Counted from the stretch's first letter, positions 8,143 to 17,730 are shown. The stretch: 64,000 bases of DNA from Pseudomonas ceruminis (GCF_021602025.1 NZ_BQHW01000002.1:310001-374000); one strand, 5' to 3'. The notes: generated by a model not told the origin, from the letters alone. Program-made: numbers and translations.

Positions 8143-9477
8143 TCATAGTTTCACCCCCACTGGTACAACCGGTTTGCTGGGCGGACGCTTTTCAAGCAGC
8201 ATCACCACGCCAGCGCCGATGAGCATTATTACGCCGATGCAGAGGAAAGCCGGTTCGAATGAACCGCTGCGGTCCTTCACCCAGCCGATCAAGTACGGCA
8301 GCAAAAAGCCTGCCGAGGCACCCAGGGCTGCGATCAGGCCGATGCCTGCCGCGGCCGCCTTGCCCGACAACAGACGACTGGGAAGCTGCCAGAACGGTGC
8401 CATCGACGAAAAGCAGGCCGCGCATCCGACCGCGAACGCCACCATGATCTGTACGGGTGACGGCAGCGACATCGCCACGCCGATAGCCACCGCGCACACC
8501 ACCAGCGGCAGCGCGATATGCCAGGCGGCCACACCCGTCCTGCCGGTGAACCGCGCCCATAGCAGCATGCTCACCGTGGCGAAGCCGAAGGGCACGGCGG
8601 TAATCTTGCCTATCTCGAACACCGTGTACTGGGTCTGGAAGGCGTGCTCGAAGGACTTGATCACCAGCGGAAGGAAATACAGCAGGATGACGATGGCGGT
8701 GTTGATGGCGAAGTAGACGAACCCCAGTGCCCACACCCGCCAGCTCTGCAACGCAGCGCGAATACTGCCGTGCGCAATACTCTGGTCCCGCCCCTGCGCT
8801 TCGACCTGCAGCACCTTCTCGACCGCCGCCACGTCCTGGGCGCTCATCCATTGGGCTGTGGCAGGTGAATCGGGCAGAAAGCGGAACACGATGAACGCCA
8901 GGGCGATCGCAGGCAAGCCCTCCAGAAACAGCATCGAGCGCCAGCCTTCGAGCCCGAAAACCGAGGTGTGAGTCATCAATGCAGTGGAGATCGGCGCCCC
9001 AATCACCGCCGCCAGCGGCATGGCCGTGATGAACAGAGACATGACCCAGACCCGGTTACGGCTGGGCAACCACAGCGTCAGGTACAGCACCATGCCAGGA
9101 AACAGGCCAGACTCGGCCACGCCGAGAAAAAACCGGGTGACGTACAGCCAGTCCTTGTCAGGCACCAGCGAGGTGAGGGAAGACATGGCACCCCAAGCCA
9201 GCAGGATGATCGAGATCCACAGCCTGGCGCCGATTCTGTGCAGGATAATGTTGGCGGGGGTTTCAAAGAGAATGTAGCCCAGGTAGAAGATGCTGGTGGC
9301 AAAGCCGAACTGGGCAACGGTCAGGCCCAGGTCGGCGTTCATGGTCAGTGCGGCATAGCCGATGTTGGCCCTATCCAGGGAGCTTACGAAGTACATCAAT
9401 ACCATCAGCGGCACCAGCCGCCAGAAGATTTTCCTCAGTACGACGCCCTGCAGTACAGGTTCGAATGGCTTGTTCAT
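8143..9477 (-). CDS. MFS transporter, anion:cation symporter (ACS) type
   Basis: A 444-residue inner-membrane carrier with about 12 hydrophobic helices. The first carries the ACS-family hallmark SLDRANIGYAAL near residue 35, and a long cytoplasmic loop lies in the middle. ACS carriers take up small organic anions such as sugar acids, hydroxyacids or aromatic acids with protons. ATG 9477 is used because GGAG stands about 9 bases upstream; a reading extended by 21 codons has no ribosome site. It lies 139 bases downstream of the GhrA-like gene, so a 2-hydroxy- or 2-oxoacid is a reasonable guess for its substrate, but only from context. Confidence 0.88.
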   Translation of the reverse strand: MNKPFEPVLQGVVLRKIFWRLVPLMVLMYFVSSLDRANIGYAALTMNADLGLTVAQFGFATSIFYLGYILFETPANIILHRIGARLWISIILLAWGAMSSLTSLVPDKDWLYVTRFFLGVAESGLFPGMVLYLTLWLPSRNRVWVMSLFITAMPLAAVIGAPISTALMTHTSVFGLEGWRSMLFLEGLPAIALAFIVFRFLPDSPATAQWMSAQDVAAVEKVLQVEAQGRDQSIAHGSIRAALQSWRVWALGFVYFAINTAIVILLYFLPLVIKSFEHAFQTQYTVFEIGKITAVPFGFATVSMLLWARFTGRTGVAAWHIALPLVVCAVAIGVAMSLPSPVQIMVAFAVGCAACFSSMAPFWQLPSRLLSGKAAAAGIGLIAALGASAGFLLPYLIGWVKDRSGSFEPAFLCIGVIMLIGAGVVMLLEKRPPSKPVVPVGVKL

Positions 9478-9616
9478 GTTCGGTATTCTCCAGCTCGATG
9501 TATGACACGTCGCGGCAGCTCGGAGGAAATGGGCGGGCATCGCGACAGGGTCATCGGCGCACCCGCCCGCAGCTGCAACACCTGTTGTTTTTGTTGTGCG
9601 TGTTCAGCGTTCGCGC

Positions 9617-10570
9617 TCAGTAGCCCCGGCCCAGATCGACCGGGTGTTCGAGCGCCTGCCCGGCCTCGAGCCGGGCCACGTCCTGCAGGATCTGCCCGAC
9701 CACCACATCGGGTTCGGAATCTGCGGCGACATGGGGGGTGAGCAGGACATTGGGCATCGACCACAGCGGGTCATCCGCCGGCAACGGTTCTACCCCGAAC
9801 ACATCGAGCACCGCGCCGGACAAGGTGCCGTCCCCCAGGGCAGCCAGCAGGTCACTGTGCACCACCGCTTCCCCGCGCCCGGCGTTGATGAACGCAGGCG
9901 CACCGGGCTTGCCGCAACGACTCAGGCTTTCGAACACCTGCCGGTCGATGACGCCGTGGGTTTCCCGGGTATTGGGCAGCAGGTTGACCAGTATGTCGGT
10001 CTGCTGGAGCAACTCGATAAGCCCTGCCCTGGCGTTGAACACGTTGAAGCCGACATCCGTGGAGGTTCGCGCCCAGCCCGCCACCTGAAAGCCCAGCTGC
10101 TGCAAGTGCAGCCCGCACGCCTTGCCCAGCACACCGGCACCCAGGATGCCAACACGCACGTCGCTGGCAGCCGCCTGCACGACCGGTGTCCAGCGGGCCG
10201 CTGCCTGCTCGCGGCGATAGTGGGCAATCTGGCGATGCAGGTAGAGCACGGCGAAGGTGACGTACTCGACCATGCGCATGGTCAGGTCGGGGTCGCGGAT
10301 GCGTCCGATCGGAATGGCTGCCTGGCCCGCCAGGCAAGCAAGGTGATCCACACCCGCGCCCATCGAGAACACCGCCCTGGGCCGGTTGGGTTGCTGAAAA
10401 ACCTGCGTGTCGGCCTTCCAGGCGCAAATGACATAGTTGTCCGAAGCCACAACCTCGCCATCCTGGGGCCAGAGGTGGACCTTGCGCCCTGCGCTGCGGG
10501 CTTCGAAGGCGCGACGCCAGGGTTCGGCGGCCCAGGGGCCGGGTGCAACGACGATATCAATCCTGTTCAA
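9617..10570 (-). CDS. GhrA-like D-2-hydroxyacid dehydrogenase (glyoxylate/hydroxypyruvate reductase)
   Basis: A cytosolic NAD(P)-dependent dehydrogenase of about 317 residues. The nucleotide-binding GILGAGVLGKACG is near residue 140; NAGRGEAVVHSDLL and the catalytic-His region LTPHVAA (near residue 279) follow. The C-terminal VDLGRGY ends like E. coli GhrA. TTG 10570 is favoured: GGGAG sits 9 bases upstream, and the protein then begins LNRIDIVV, where GhrA begins. An ATG at 10615 overlaps the upstream gene and lacks a ribosome site. The enzyme should reduce glyoxylate, hydroxypyruvate or similar 2-oxoacids. The start lies 17 bases after the stop of the deacetylase gene, so both are probably on one transcript. 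Confidence 0.87.
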   Translation of the reverse strand: MNRIDIVVAPGPWAAEPWRRAFEARSAGRKVHLWPQDGEVVASDNYVICAWKADTQVFQQPNRPRAVFSMGAGVDHLACLAGQAAIPIGRIRDPDLTMRMVEYVTFAVLYLHRQIAHYRREQAAARWTPVVQAAASDVRVGILGAGVLGKACGLHLQQLGFQVAGWARTSTDVGFNVFNARAGLIELLQQTDILVNLLPNTRETHGVIDRQVFESLSRCGKPGAPAFINAGRGEAVVHSDLLAALGDGTLSGAVLDVFGVEPLPADDPLWSMPNVLLTPHVAADSEPDVVVGQILQDVARLEAGQALEHPVDLGRGY

Positions 10571-10586
10571 ATCACTGTGCTCCCGC

Positions 10587-11618
10587 TTATAGGCCGCGTG
10601 CCGAATCGAAGCCATCCAGGACGGCCCTGAGGTTTTCGCCGAGGATCTCGCTCAGGTAACCGCCCTCCTGCACCAATGCCGTTGGCCAGCAGGTGCCGCC
10701 TAGCCGCTTGCCAGCTTCACGGAAACCCTGGGTGGTAACGGCCAAGGCACCGTTGGGGTCTTCTTCGGACGCATCCAGGCCGAGGGCGACGACCAGAGCT
10801 TCCACCCCCAGCCGTTGGCAGAATTCCAGCGCATGTTCGATGGCGGCCAGGTAAACCTCATCACCGGAGCCATGGGGCAAAGGCAGGTTGAGGTTGTAAC
10901 CCAGGCCGCGGTGCTGCCCGGTTTCATCGCCGTAGCCGGCGTAGTACGGCATGAAATTCGACGGGTCGGCATGGATGGAGACCGTCACCACGTCGTCGCG
11001 GTCGTAGAACACGTGCTGGGTGCCGTTACCGTGGTGTACATCGATATCGATGACCCCCACCCGGCACTTGAGCGTGTCACCCAGGTAGGCCGCGGCGACC
11101 GCGGTATTGTTGACGAAGCAGAAGCCCCCGGCACTTTCCACCGAAGCGTGGTGCCCCGGCGGCCGGCACAGGCCATAAGCATGGCCATGGCTGGCGGCAT
11201 GCCGGGCGGCGCTCAACGCCACATCGGCGCTGGCCATCACCGCCTGGTAGGTCTGGGCGTGGATGGGCGTCGACAGATCGGCCATGTGGAAGCCGACCTG
11301 GCCGATGATGTGCGTCGGGTAGTGCTGCATTTCCGGGCGTTTGAAATGCGACGGCAGGATGTGCTCCAGCCCAGGCTCGATCTCCGCTCGCCGGTCCCAG
11401 GCTGCCTTGAGAAAGTTCAGGTAGCGGCCCGAATGAACCCGCAGGATCGGCTCGACGCCGAAGGCTGAGGCCAGATCGATGTCATGACCGGCATGGCGGG
11501 CAGCGGCCAGCAACAGGTCATAACGCGCCGGTTGCTCCAGGTGGGCAATGGCCTTGCCACGCCGAAAGTAGGTAGCCGGAGCATGTAACAGGCTATCGGG
11601 GGAGTGAAACGCTTTCAT
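10587..11618 (-). CDS. Histone-deacetylase-family amidohydrolase (acetylpolyamine amidohydrolase-like)
   Basis: A 343-residue zinc hydrolase. It shows the family's catalytic pieces in order: PPGHHASVESAGGFCFVNN near residue 155 (His dyad), DIDVHHGNGTQHVF near residue 190 (zinc Asp and His), and LGLDASEEDPNG near residue 290. Bacterial members close to this remove acetyl groups from acetylputrescine, acetylspermidine or acetylcadaverine; others act on N-acetylated amino compounds. GGAG is 8 bases before the ATG. It sits 25 bases downstream of gabP. In this setting it would free the amine before transamination to semialdehyde and GABA (inference). Confidence 0.88.
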   Translation of the reverse strand: MKAFHSPDSLLHAPATYFRRGKAIAHLEQPARYDLLLAAARHAGHDIDLASAFGVEPILRVHSGRYLNFLKAAWDRRAEIEPGLEHILPSHFKRPEMQHYPTHIIGQVGFHMADLSTPIHAQTYQAVMASADVALSAARHAASHGHAYGLCRPPGHHASVESAGGFCFVNNTAVAAAYLGDTLKCRVGVIDIDVHHGNGTQHVFYDRDDVVTVSIHADPSNFMPYYAGYGDETGQHRGLGYNLNLPLPHGSGDEVYLAAIEHALEFCQRLGVEALVVALGLDASEEDPNGALAVTTQGFREAGKRLGGTCWPTALVQEGGYLSEILGENLRAVLDGFDSARGL

Positions 11619-11643
11619 TTTAGTTCTCCAGTGTCTTGGCTCA

Positions 11644-13086
11644 TCAACCGCGTGTACTCACACCCACCGTGCCGGACATTCGCTGGGCGCGCCGGCTGCA
11701 ACGCATCTGGTGGAACACCCCGAGCAGCGCCAGGCACACCCCTGCGCCACCGGTGGAAATCACCAGCACCTGATAGTCCGGCATAAACGACATCGCCCCC
11801 AGGCAAACCACGATGAACACGATCACGGCCCAGGTCAGCCAGGGGTACAGCCACATCTTCAACGGGATATCGCGCCCACTGGCTTCCAGCTTGCGGCGCA
11901 TCTTGAGCTGTGAGCAGGCAATGACCAGGTACACCAGCAGTGCAATGGTGCCGGTCATGTTCATCAAGGTATCCAGCACGTCCCGAGGCCGCAGGGTGTC
12001 GCTGAAGTTGATCAGCGCCATGACCACTGCCACCACGCAGGAACCGATGATCGCGTACACCGGTACGCCGCTGTCGGCCTTGGTCAGCTTGAAGCACGCC
12101 GGGGCATCACCGCGGCTGGCCAGTGAGAACAACATGCGCGACGCGGTGTAGTGGGCGGAAATCAGGCAACTGCTGACCGAGGTGAGCACGACGAAATTCA
12201 TCAGCCACTCGGCCCCCGGCACGCCCAGCAGCTCCAGGGTACGGCGGTACGAGCCGTAACCGGACTGGCCCAGCATCGGGTCGTTCCAGGGCACCAGGCA
12301 GACGATCAGGAAGATCGAGCCGACGTAGAACAGGCCCACCCGCCACACCACCGATTTAGTGGTCTTGATGATCTGCTGGGAGGGGTTCTTCGATTCGGAG
12401 GCGGCAATGGTCGCGATTTCTGCGCCAAGGAAGGCGAACATCACCCCGAGCATGGCGCCCACCACCGGCTCGATGCCATTGGGTACGAAACCGTGGGCCG
12501 TGAGGTTGCTGATGCCACTGACCTCCCCTACCTGCCAGATGTTCAGCACAGCCAGACAACTCACGGTGAGGAAGCAGACGATGGCGATGACCTTGATCAG
12601 GGCGAACCAGAACTCGAACTCACCGTAGTTCTTCACATTGAAAAAGTTGATGCTGATCAGCAGCAACGTGGTCCCGAGCACAAACGCATTGACGCTGACG
12701 GCGGGGAACCAGCCGTTGAGGATCTTGCCCGCTACATAGGCTTCCCAGGCCATCAGTGCGACCCAGTATCCCCAATACAGCCATCCGATGGTAAACCCTG
12801 CCCAGCGGCCAATGGCGCGATCGGCATAGGTGGAAAAGGAGCCGGTGTCCGGTGACGCGGTGGCCATCTCGCCAAGCATCCGCATGATCAGCATCATGAG
12901 GATGCCGCCGGTGAGAAATGCCAGCACCGCTGCGGGGCCTGCACTGTGAATCACGCTTCCGGAGCCGACGAACAACGAGCCGCCGATCACCCCGGCGATC
13001 GACATCATGGTCAGATGCCGGGATTTCAACCCGGCTTTGAGATGGCTTTCAGGCTGCGATTTCTCGGCAACTACACGCGCGTCCAT
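11644..13086 (-). CDS. gabP: GABA permease, APC family
   Basis: A 480-residue carrier with about 12 hydrophobic helices. The N-terminal GLKSRHLTMMSIAGVIGGSLFVGS, the PDTGSFSTYAD-AIGRWAG region, VKNYGEFEFW and the late IALLVYLVIACSQL-MR stretch are the same landmarks I recall from E. coli GabP. It imports 4-aminobutyrate, and possibly related omega-amino acids, with protons. It is separated from gabD by an 18-base-pair perfect hairpin, so it may have separate or attenuated expression. It is followed closely by the deacetylase gene. Confidence 0.85.
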   Translation of the reverse strand: MDARVVAEKSQPESHLKAGLKSRHLTMMSIAGVIGGSLFVGSGSVIHSAGPAAVLAFLTGGILMMLIMRMLGEMATASPDTGSFSTYADRAIGRWAGFTIGWLYWGYWVALMAWEAYVAGKILNGWFPAVSVNAFVLGTTLLLISINFFNVKNYGEFEFWFALIKVIAIVCFLTVSCLAVLNIWQVGEVSGISNLTAHGFVPNGIEPVVGAMLGVMFAFLGAEIATIAASESKNPSQQIIKTTKSVVWRVGLFYVGSIFLIVCLVPWNDPMLGQSGYGSYRRTLELLGVPGAEWLMNFVVLTSVSSCLISAHYTASRMLFSLASRGDAPACFKLTKADSGVPVYAIIGSCVVAVVMALINFSDTLRPRDVLDTLMNMTGTIALLVYLVIACSQLKMRRKLEASGRDIPLKMWLYPWLTWAVIVFIVVCLGAMSFMPDYQVLVISTGGAGVCLALLGVFHQMRCSRRAQRMSGTVGVSTRG

Positions 13087-13133
13087 CTTCAGTACCTTTG
13101 TTTTTATAGTGGTTGGGATTTTACTGAGGCTCA

Positions 13134-13173
13134 GGCCAAGGGCCGGTCGCCAGACGGCGACCGGCCCTTGGCC
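13134..13173. terminator. 18-bp perfect palindrome between gabD and gabP
   Basis: Two 18-base arms (13134-13151 and 13156-13173) are perfectly complementary around a 4-base AGAC loop, with GGCCAAGGG at the outer end. It starts 8 bases past the gabD stop on the minus strand. There is no T tract, so it may act as a barrier, terminator or RNA-stabilising element that sets different levels of gabD and gabP. Confidence 0.65.
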
Positions 13174-13180
13174 AACCCTG

Positions 13181-14629
13181 TCAGCGAGGTGCCAGGGCGA
13201 CCGAGACGAATTTGGTATCCAGGTACTCCTGAATGCCCCACACGCCCCCTTCGCGGCCCAGGCCGCTCATCTTCACGCCACCGAACGGCGCCTGGGGGGT
13301 GGACGGTGCGCCGTCGTTGATGCCGACAATGCCGTAATCAAGGCGCTCGGAAACGCGGTGAGCAGTGTCCAGGTCACGGGTCCACAGGTAAGCGGCCAGG
13401 CCGAACGGCGTATCGTTGGCTGCAGCCACTACCTCATCGAGGGTGTCGAACGTCAGGACAGGCGCCACTGGACCGAACGTTTCCTCTTCCAGAATCCGCA
13501 TGCCCGGCGCCACGTCGCACAGCAGGGTGGGCTGGTAGTACAGGCCGCCGAGCGGCTGTCCTCCCACGACCACTTTCGCTCCGCGGCCCACGGCGTCCTC
13601 GACATGCTCGCGCACCTTCTGCAGGCCCTGGGCGTCCACCAGCGGCCCGATCTGCGTATCGGCGGCCGCAGGGTCACCGACTCGCAGCGCCGCGATACGG
13701 GTGGCCAAGGCATCGAGCAGCTGCGCGCTGACCGATGTGTGCACGTAGATCCGGTTGGTGCACACGCAGGTCTGCCCAGCGTTGCGGAACTTGCAGGCCA
13801 TGATTTCGTCGGCCGCCCGGGCAATATCGGCGTCGGCAAAAACGATGAACGGCGCGTGGCCGCCCAGCTCCAGCGATACCCGTTTCATGGTTTCAGCCGA
13901 CTGGCGATACAGCAGCACGCCGACCTCGGTACTGCCAGTGAAGGTCAGCTTGCGAATCCGCCGATCCTGGAAGAACACCCCAGAAATCGCAGACGGGTTG
14001 CTGGAGGTAATCACCTGGAAGGTGCCCGCAGGGCCGCCGACTTCGCGCCAGTATTGCTCCAGCAACAACGCCGTCAGCGGCGATTGCTCGGCCGGTTTGA
14101 CGATTACCGTGCAACCGGCCGCCAGTGCCGGGGCGACTTTGCGGGTGATCATCGCCGCTGGGAAGTTCCACGGCGTGACGGCGTATACCGGCCCAACAGG
14201 CTGACGGGTGGCGTACAGACGCTTGTTTTCGAACTGACTGGCGAAGGTCTCGCCATACAGACGCTTGGCTTCCTCGGCATACCATTCGGCAAAACCGGCG
14301 GCATACATCACCTCCCCTACGGCCTCCTTGACGGGTTTACCCATCTCGGTGGAAATCGCCTGAGCGATTTCCTCGGCGCCCGCGACCATGCGCTCGAACC
14401 ACTTGCGCAGCAATTGGCTACGGTGGAACGCCGTGGTCTGCTTCCAGGCGTCGAACGCCTCGACCGAGGCATCGGCCAGTTGCCTGGCATCGGCTGCGGT
14501 GCAGTCGGGCACGGTGGCGCAGGGCTGCTGGCTGGCGGGGTTGATGACTTCATAGGTCTTGCGGTCGGCGGTGCCGGCTGGCAGTGATGCCAACTGCCAG
14601 GCTTTGACGTGTTCTGCAGGGGTATTCAC
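13181..14629 (-). CDS. gabD: NAD(P)-dependent succinate-semialdehyde dehydrogenase
   Basis: A 482-residue aldehyde dehydrogenase that oxidises succinate semialdehyde to succinate, the last step of GABA breakdown. Visible motifs: VKPAEQSPLTALLL (cofactor binding), FTGSTEVG, ELGGHAPFIVF with the general-base Glu, and the catalytic Cys in NAGQTCVCTNR near residue 286. GTG 14629 is preferred because GGAG lies 8 bases upstream and the length then matches the family; an ATG 15 codons earlier has no ribosome site. It is 48 bases downstream of gabT and co-directional. A gene this close to gabT with this sequence leaves little doubt of function. Confidence 0.9.
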   Translation of the reverse strand: MNTPAEHVKAWQLASLPAGTADRKTYEVINPASQQPCATVPDCTAADARQLADASVEAFDAWKQTTAFHRSQLLRKWFERMVAGAEEIAQAISTEMGKPVKEAVGEVMYAAGFAEWYAEEAKRLYGETFASQFENKRLYATRQPVGPVYAVTPWNFPAAMITRKVAPALAAGCTVIVKPAEQSPLTALLLEQYWREVGGPAGTFQVITSSNPSAISGVFFQDRRIRKLTFTGSTEVGVLLYRQSAETMKRVSLELGGHAPFIVFADADIARAADEIMACKFRNAGQTCVCTNRIYVHTSVSAQLLDALATRIAALRVGDPAAADTQIGPLVDAQGLQKVREHVEDAVGRGAKVVVGGQPLGGLYYQPTLLCDVAPGMRILEEETFGPVAPVLTFDTLDEVVAAANDTPFGLAAYLWTRDLDTAHRVSERLDYGIVGINDGAPSTPQAPFGGVKMSGLGREGGVWGIQEYLDTKFVSVALAPR

Positions 14630-14677
14630 GGATCTTGCTCCATCAACAGGCTTCAAAGGAACAGCGCGTAACACAGG

Positions 14678-15961
14678 TCAGGCCTTGGCGGCCGCCAGGG
14701 CGCGCTCGAACATGCCCAGCGCCTCTGCCACGTCGTGCTCGGAGATCACCAGCGGGCAAATGAAGCGCACGACGTTGCGGTACACACCGCACTTGATCAC
14801 CAGCAGGCCTTCTTCACGGGCTGCATCGATGACACGCTGAGCCAGGGCGGCATCCGGCGCCTTGCTGGCCCTGTCGGTCACGAACTCAACCGCCGCCATG
14901 GCGCCGATGGCGCGCACATGGCCAATGCTGTTGAAACGTCCTTCCAGTGCCTTGAAGCCCTTGAGCAGTTGTTCACCAATTGCCTGGCTGCGCTCGGTGA
15001 GGTTTTCCGACTCGAAGATCTTGATCACCTCCAGCGCTGCGGCGCAGCCCAGCGGGTTACCGCCGTAGGTGCCGCCCAGGCCGCCGGGCAACGGCGCATC
15101 CATGATCGCCGCACGCCCTACCACACCGGAGATCGGCAACCCGCCGGCCAGGCTCTTGGCAACGGTCACCAGATCGGGCTGAATGCCCGCGTGCTGGAAG
15201 CCGAACAGCTTGCCGGTGCGGCCGAAACCGGTCTGGATTTCATCGCAGATCAGCACGATGCCAAGCTCTTCGGTCTTCTTGCGCAGCGCGCGCATGAAGT
15301 CCACCGGCGCCGCGATGAAGCCGCCGTCGCCCTGCACAGGTTCGATGATGATCGCCGCCACGCGGTCGGCAGCGACCTGGGTGTCGAACACTTCCTGCAA
15401 GGCCGCCAGGGCCTTTTCAGTGGTAACGCCGCGGTATTCGTTGGGGTACGGCGCGTGGTAGACATCCGGCGCCAGTGGGCCGAAGTTCTGACGATAGGGC
15501 TGGCTCATGCCGGTCAGGCTCATGCCCATCAGGGTGCGACCATGGAAGCCACCGCGAAAGGCAATCACAGCCGGGCGGTTGGTGTGGGCGCGCGCGATCT
15601 TGATCGCGTTCTCCACTGCTTCGGCCCCCGTGGTCAGGAACACCGACTTGTAGTGCTCTTGGCCGCCAACCAGGTGGTTGAGCTTGGCGGCCAGGTCGAT
15701 GTACTGGTCATAGGCCGCCACCTGGAAGCAGATGTGCGAGAAGGTATCCAATTGCTTGCGCACCGCCTCGACCACCCGCGGATGGTTGTGGCCGACGTTC
15801 AGCACACCGATCCCGCCCACGAAATCCAAGTACTTCTTGCCTTGATCGTCCCAGAGATAAGCGCCGGCAGCGCGGCTCACTGTGATCGGATGGGCGACCG
15901 CGATGCCGTTGGAGACATGCTGCGTGCGGGCTGAGACGGGCAGTTTTTGTTGAGAGGACAT
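14678..15961 (-). CDS. gabT: 4-aminobutyrate--2-oxoglutarate transaminase
   Basis: A 427-residue class III aminotransferase using pyridoxal phosphate. It moves the amino group of GABA (and often 5-aminovalerate) to 2-oxoglutarate, giving succinate semialdehyde for gabD. ICDEIQTGFGRTG carries the PLP-ring Asp, and the Schiff-base Lys lies in VTVAKSLAGGLPISG near residue 269. ATG 15961 is chosen because AAAGGTG stands 6 bases before it; the in-frame ATG three codons earlier is only about one base from that site. It begins the gabTD operon and is preceded by the PucR regulator gene, an obvious candidate controller. Confidence 0.92.
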   Translation of the reverse strand: MSSQQKLPVSARTQHVSNGIAVAHPITVSRAAGAYLWDDQGKKYLDFVGGIGVLNVGHNHPRVVEAVRKQLDTFSHICFQVAAYDQYIDLAAKLNHLVGGQEHYKSVFLTTGAEAVENAIKIARAHTNRPAVIAFRGGFHGRTLMGMSLTGMSQPYRQNFGPLAPDVYHAPYPNEYRGVTTEKALAALQEVFDTQVAADRVAAIIIEPVQGDGGFIAAPVDFMRALRKKTEELGIVLICDEIQTGFGRTGKLFGFQHAGIQPDLVTVAKSLAGGLPISGVVGRAAIMDAPLPGGLGGTYGGNPLGCAAALEVIKIFESENLTERSQAIGEQLLKGFKALEGRFNSIGHVRAIGAMAAVEFVTDRASKAPDAALAQRVIDAAREEGLLVIKCGVYRNVVRFICPLVISEHDVAEALGMFERALAAAKA

Positions 15962-16094
15962 GGCATTCACCTTTTTGTGTCAGTGGGCGAATGCTAGCCA
16001 GCGCCTCCCTGTGCAGATACGCACCCGGCACAGGATGAAATTGCAGGTGTTTCCCACGAAAAGTAGGAACCGCACACCACCGGACCGCACACAG

Positions 16095-16127
16095 AAAAGC
16101 CCGCGTGGCATCATTGCCAGGCGGGCT
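16095..16127 (-). terminator. Intrinsic terminator of the PucR regulator gene
   Basis: Read on the minus strand, AGCCCGCCTGGC and GCCACGCGGGCT form a stem with one bulged or mismatched position around AATGAT. TTTT follows directly. It lies 35 bases past the regulator's stop codon. Confidence 0.75.
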
Positions 16128-16161
16128 CAGGGGCAGCGGCCATGCTGCGGCGCTCACACGG

Positions 16162-17730
16162 TCAGAACGCCTCCGAGACCAACCGGTACAACTGTGCCGC
16201 CACTTGTAGCTTGAAGCGGTCCTGTGGGTTATCCAGGGAGATCCCGAGCAAGTGCTCGATACGCTCGACGCGGTAGCGCAAGGTGCTGATGTGAATGTCC
16301 AGTGCCTTGGCGGTATTGAGCAGTTGAAAGCCTTCACCCGCCAGGCACAGGGCGGTTTCGGTCAACGCGTTACCCCGTTTGGGATGCTCAAGCGGCTCGA
16401 TCATGCGCTCCAATAGCAAGCGGCGGGCATCTGCATCACCCATCAATGCCCTGGGGAACAGCACCTCGTCGAAGTCATGCAACTTGCCAGGGCGCAGCAG
16501 GCCAAGCAGCGCCGAGACATCTTCGGCGCCTTGGGCCATACCGGTCACGCCCCGATGGACCCGGCTCACGGCAAGCGCACCCCCTTCGGTACGGATCACC
16601 TTCCAGACGGCCTCCGGCGCTACTTCGGCCGGCAACAGGAAGCTGATCTGGTTGAGCGATACCGAGATCAGCGGTGCGACATCCAGCCCCTGCATGGTCA
16701 CCGCCAGGCGGTCCGTCATTTTCGAGCGGCGATTGAAGCCCTCGATGGACAAGGGAATGGGTCCGTTGAGCAGCACCAGGCAGACCCGGTACGCCCGGTT
16801 TTCACTCCAACCCGATGCCTGGGCGCGCTCGATGGCGCTGGGCGTCGCCGAAAACTTGCCCTCCAGCAGGCCGGCCACAAAGGCGTAGCCCAGACGTGTC
16901 TCCTGGTCAGAAAGTTGGCGCTGATAGCTCAGGTGCAGCGCCGCGATCACCAGCGCATGCTCCAGCGCACGCGCGTCGAGTTCCTCGAAGGGGTCGCTGT
17001 CGCTGTCCAGCCAGATCACCGCAGCCACTTCACCGCGCAATCTGATCGCCCCTCCCAGGCGGGCGCAGCCCCAGCCATGCCCGGCGTCCAGGGTAACAGC
17101 CGTGTTGGCGCCGAAGAACGCCGCCAGGCTCTGCTGGGCAATGATGCGGCGGATCAGCGCCCGCTCCTGGTCCTCACTGGCGGCGGCCAGCGAGCTGCCC
17201 AGCACGGTGCCGTCACTGGACACCACCGTGGCAGGCTTGTCCAGGGCTGCATGCAGCGCCTTGGCCAGCCCCTGGAGGTTGTTCACTTCCAGCGCGGCTT
17301 CGGTGAGCGTGCGATGGATGAGGTCCGAACGGCGGATGATTTCAGCCTGGATGTTGATGATCCGCGCCAGCACGTCGTGCATGATCTCGCTGAACTGGAT
17401 CTCCCAGGGCAGCTCGAGCAACGGCAAATTGCAGCGGTTGGCTTCATCGATGGCCGCCTGGGTGAAGTGCTCACGAAAATGCGGCACCGCCAACACCACC
17501 CCTGCCAGCCCGATGTCGCTCAGCCGCCGTACCATCTCACGGCACTCGTCATCCGCAACCGGCCAGTTGTAGCCGGTGGTCAGCAGCAGCTCACCGGGTT
17601 TGAGCCAGTTGGTGATCTCGGGGTGGTCGACGATATGCACCCAGGTGATTTCGCGCGCCATGGCGTCTGCTCCGGCCACCACGGTGGCTTCGCGCAGCAC
17701 CGTGTGTTGGATCGCGGCGTCGAGTTTCAT
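16162..17730 (-). CDS. PucR/CdaR-family transcriptional regulator
   Basis: A 522-residue regulator with an N-terminal PucR sensor domain (about residues 10-130), a degenerate GGDEF-like middle region, and a C-terminal PucR-type helix-turn-helix near residues 455-520 (LLNTAKALDIHISTLRYRVE). ATG 17730 has AAGGAA about 8 bases upstream; the reading could be extended 21 codons without a ribosome site. Such proteins usually activate an adjacent catabolic operon on sensing its substrate. Here the next gene downstream is gabT, so it is probably the GABA or polyamine sensor for gabTD. The ligand is inferred only from position. Confidence 0.87.
   Translation of the reverse strand: MKLDAAIQHTVLREATVVAGADAMAREITWVHIVDHPEITNWLKPGELLLTTGYNWPVADDECREMVRRLSDIGLAGVVLAVPHFREHFTQAAIDEANRCNLPLLELPWEIQFSEIMHDVLARIINIQAEIIRRSDLIHRTLTEAALEVNNLQGLAKALHAALDKPATVVSSDGTVLGSSLAAASEDQERALIRRIIAQQSLAAFFGANTAVTLDAGHGWGCARLGGAIRLRGEVAAVIWLDSDSDPFEELDARALEHALVIAALHLSYQRQLSDQETRLGYAFVAGLLEGKFSATPSAIERAQASGWSENRAYRVCLVLLNGPIPLSIEGFNRRSKMTDRLAVTMQGLDVAPLISVSLNQISFLLPAEVAPEAVWKVIRTEGGALAVSRVHRGVTGMAQGAEDVSALLGLLRPGKLHDFDEVLFPRALMGDADARRLLLERMIEPLEHPKRGNALTETALCLAGEGFQLLNTAKALDIHISTLRYRVERIEHLLGISLDNPQDRFKLQVAAQLYRLVSEAF

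Noticed and set aside
13007-14587. 526-codon plus-strand frame over gabD
   Set aside because: Antisense shadow of an aldehyde dehydrogenase whose catalytic motifs are intact on the other strand.
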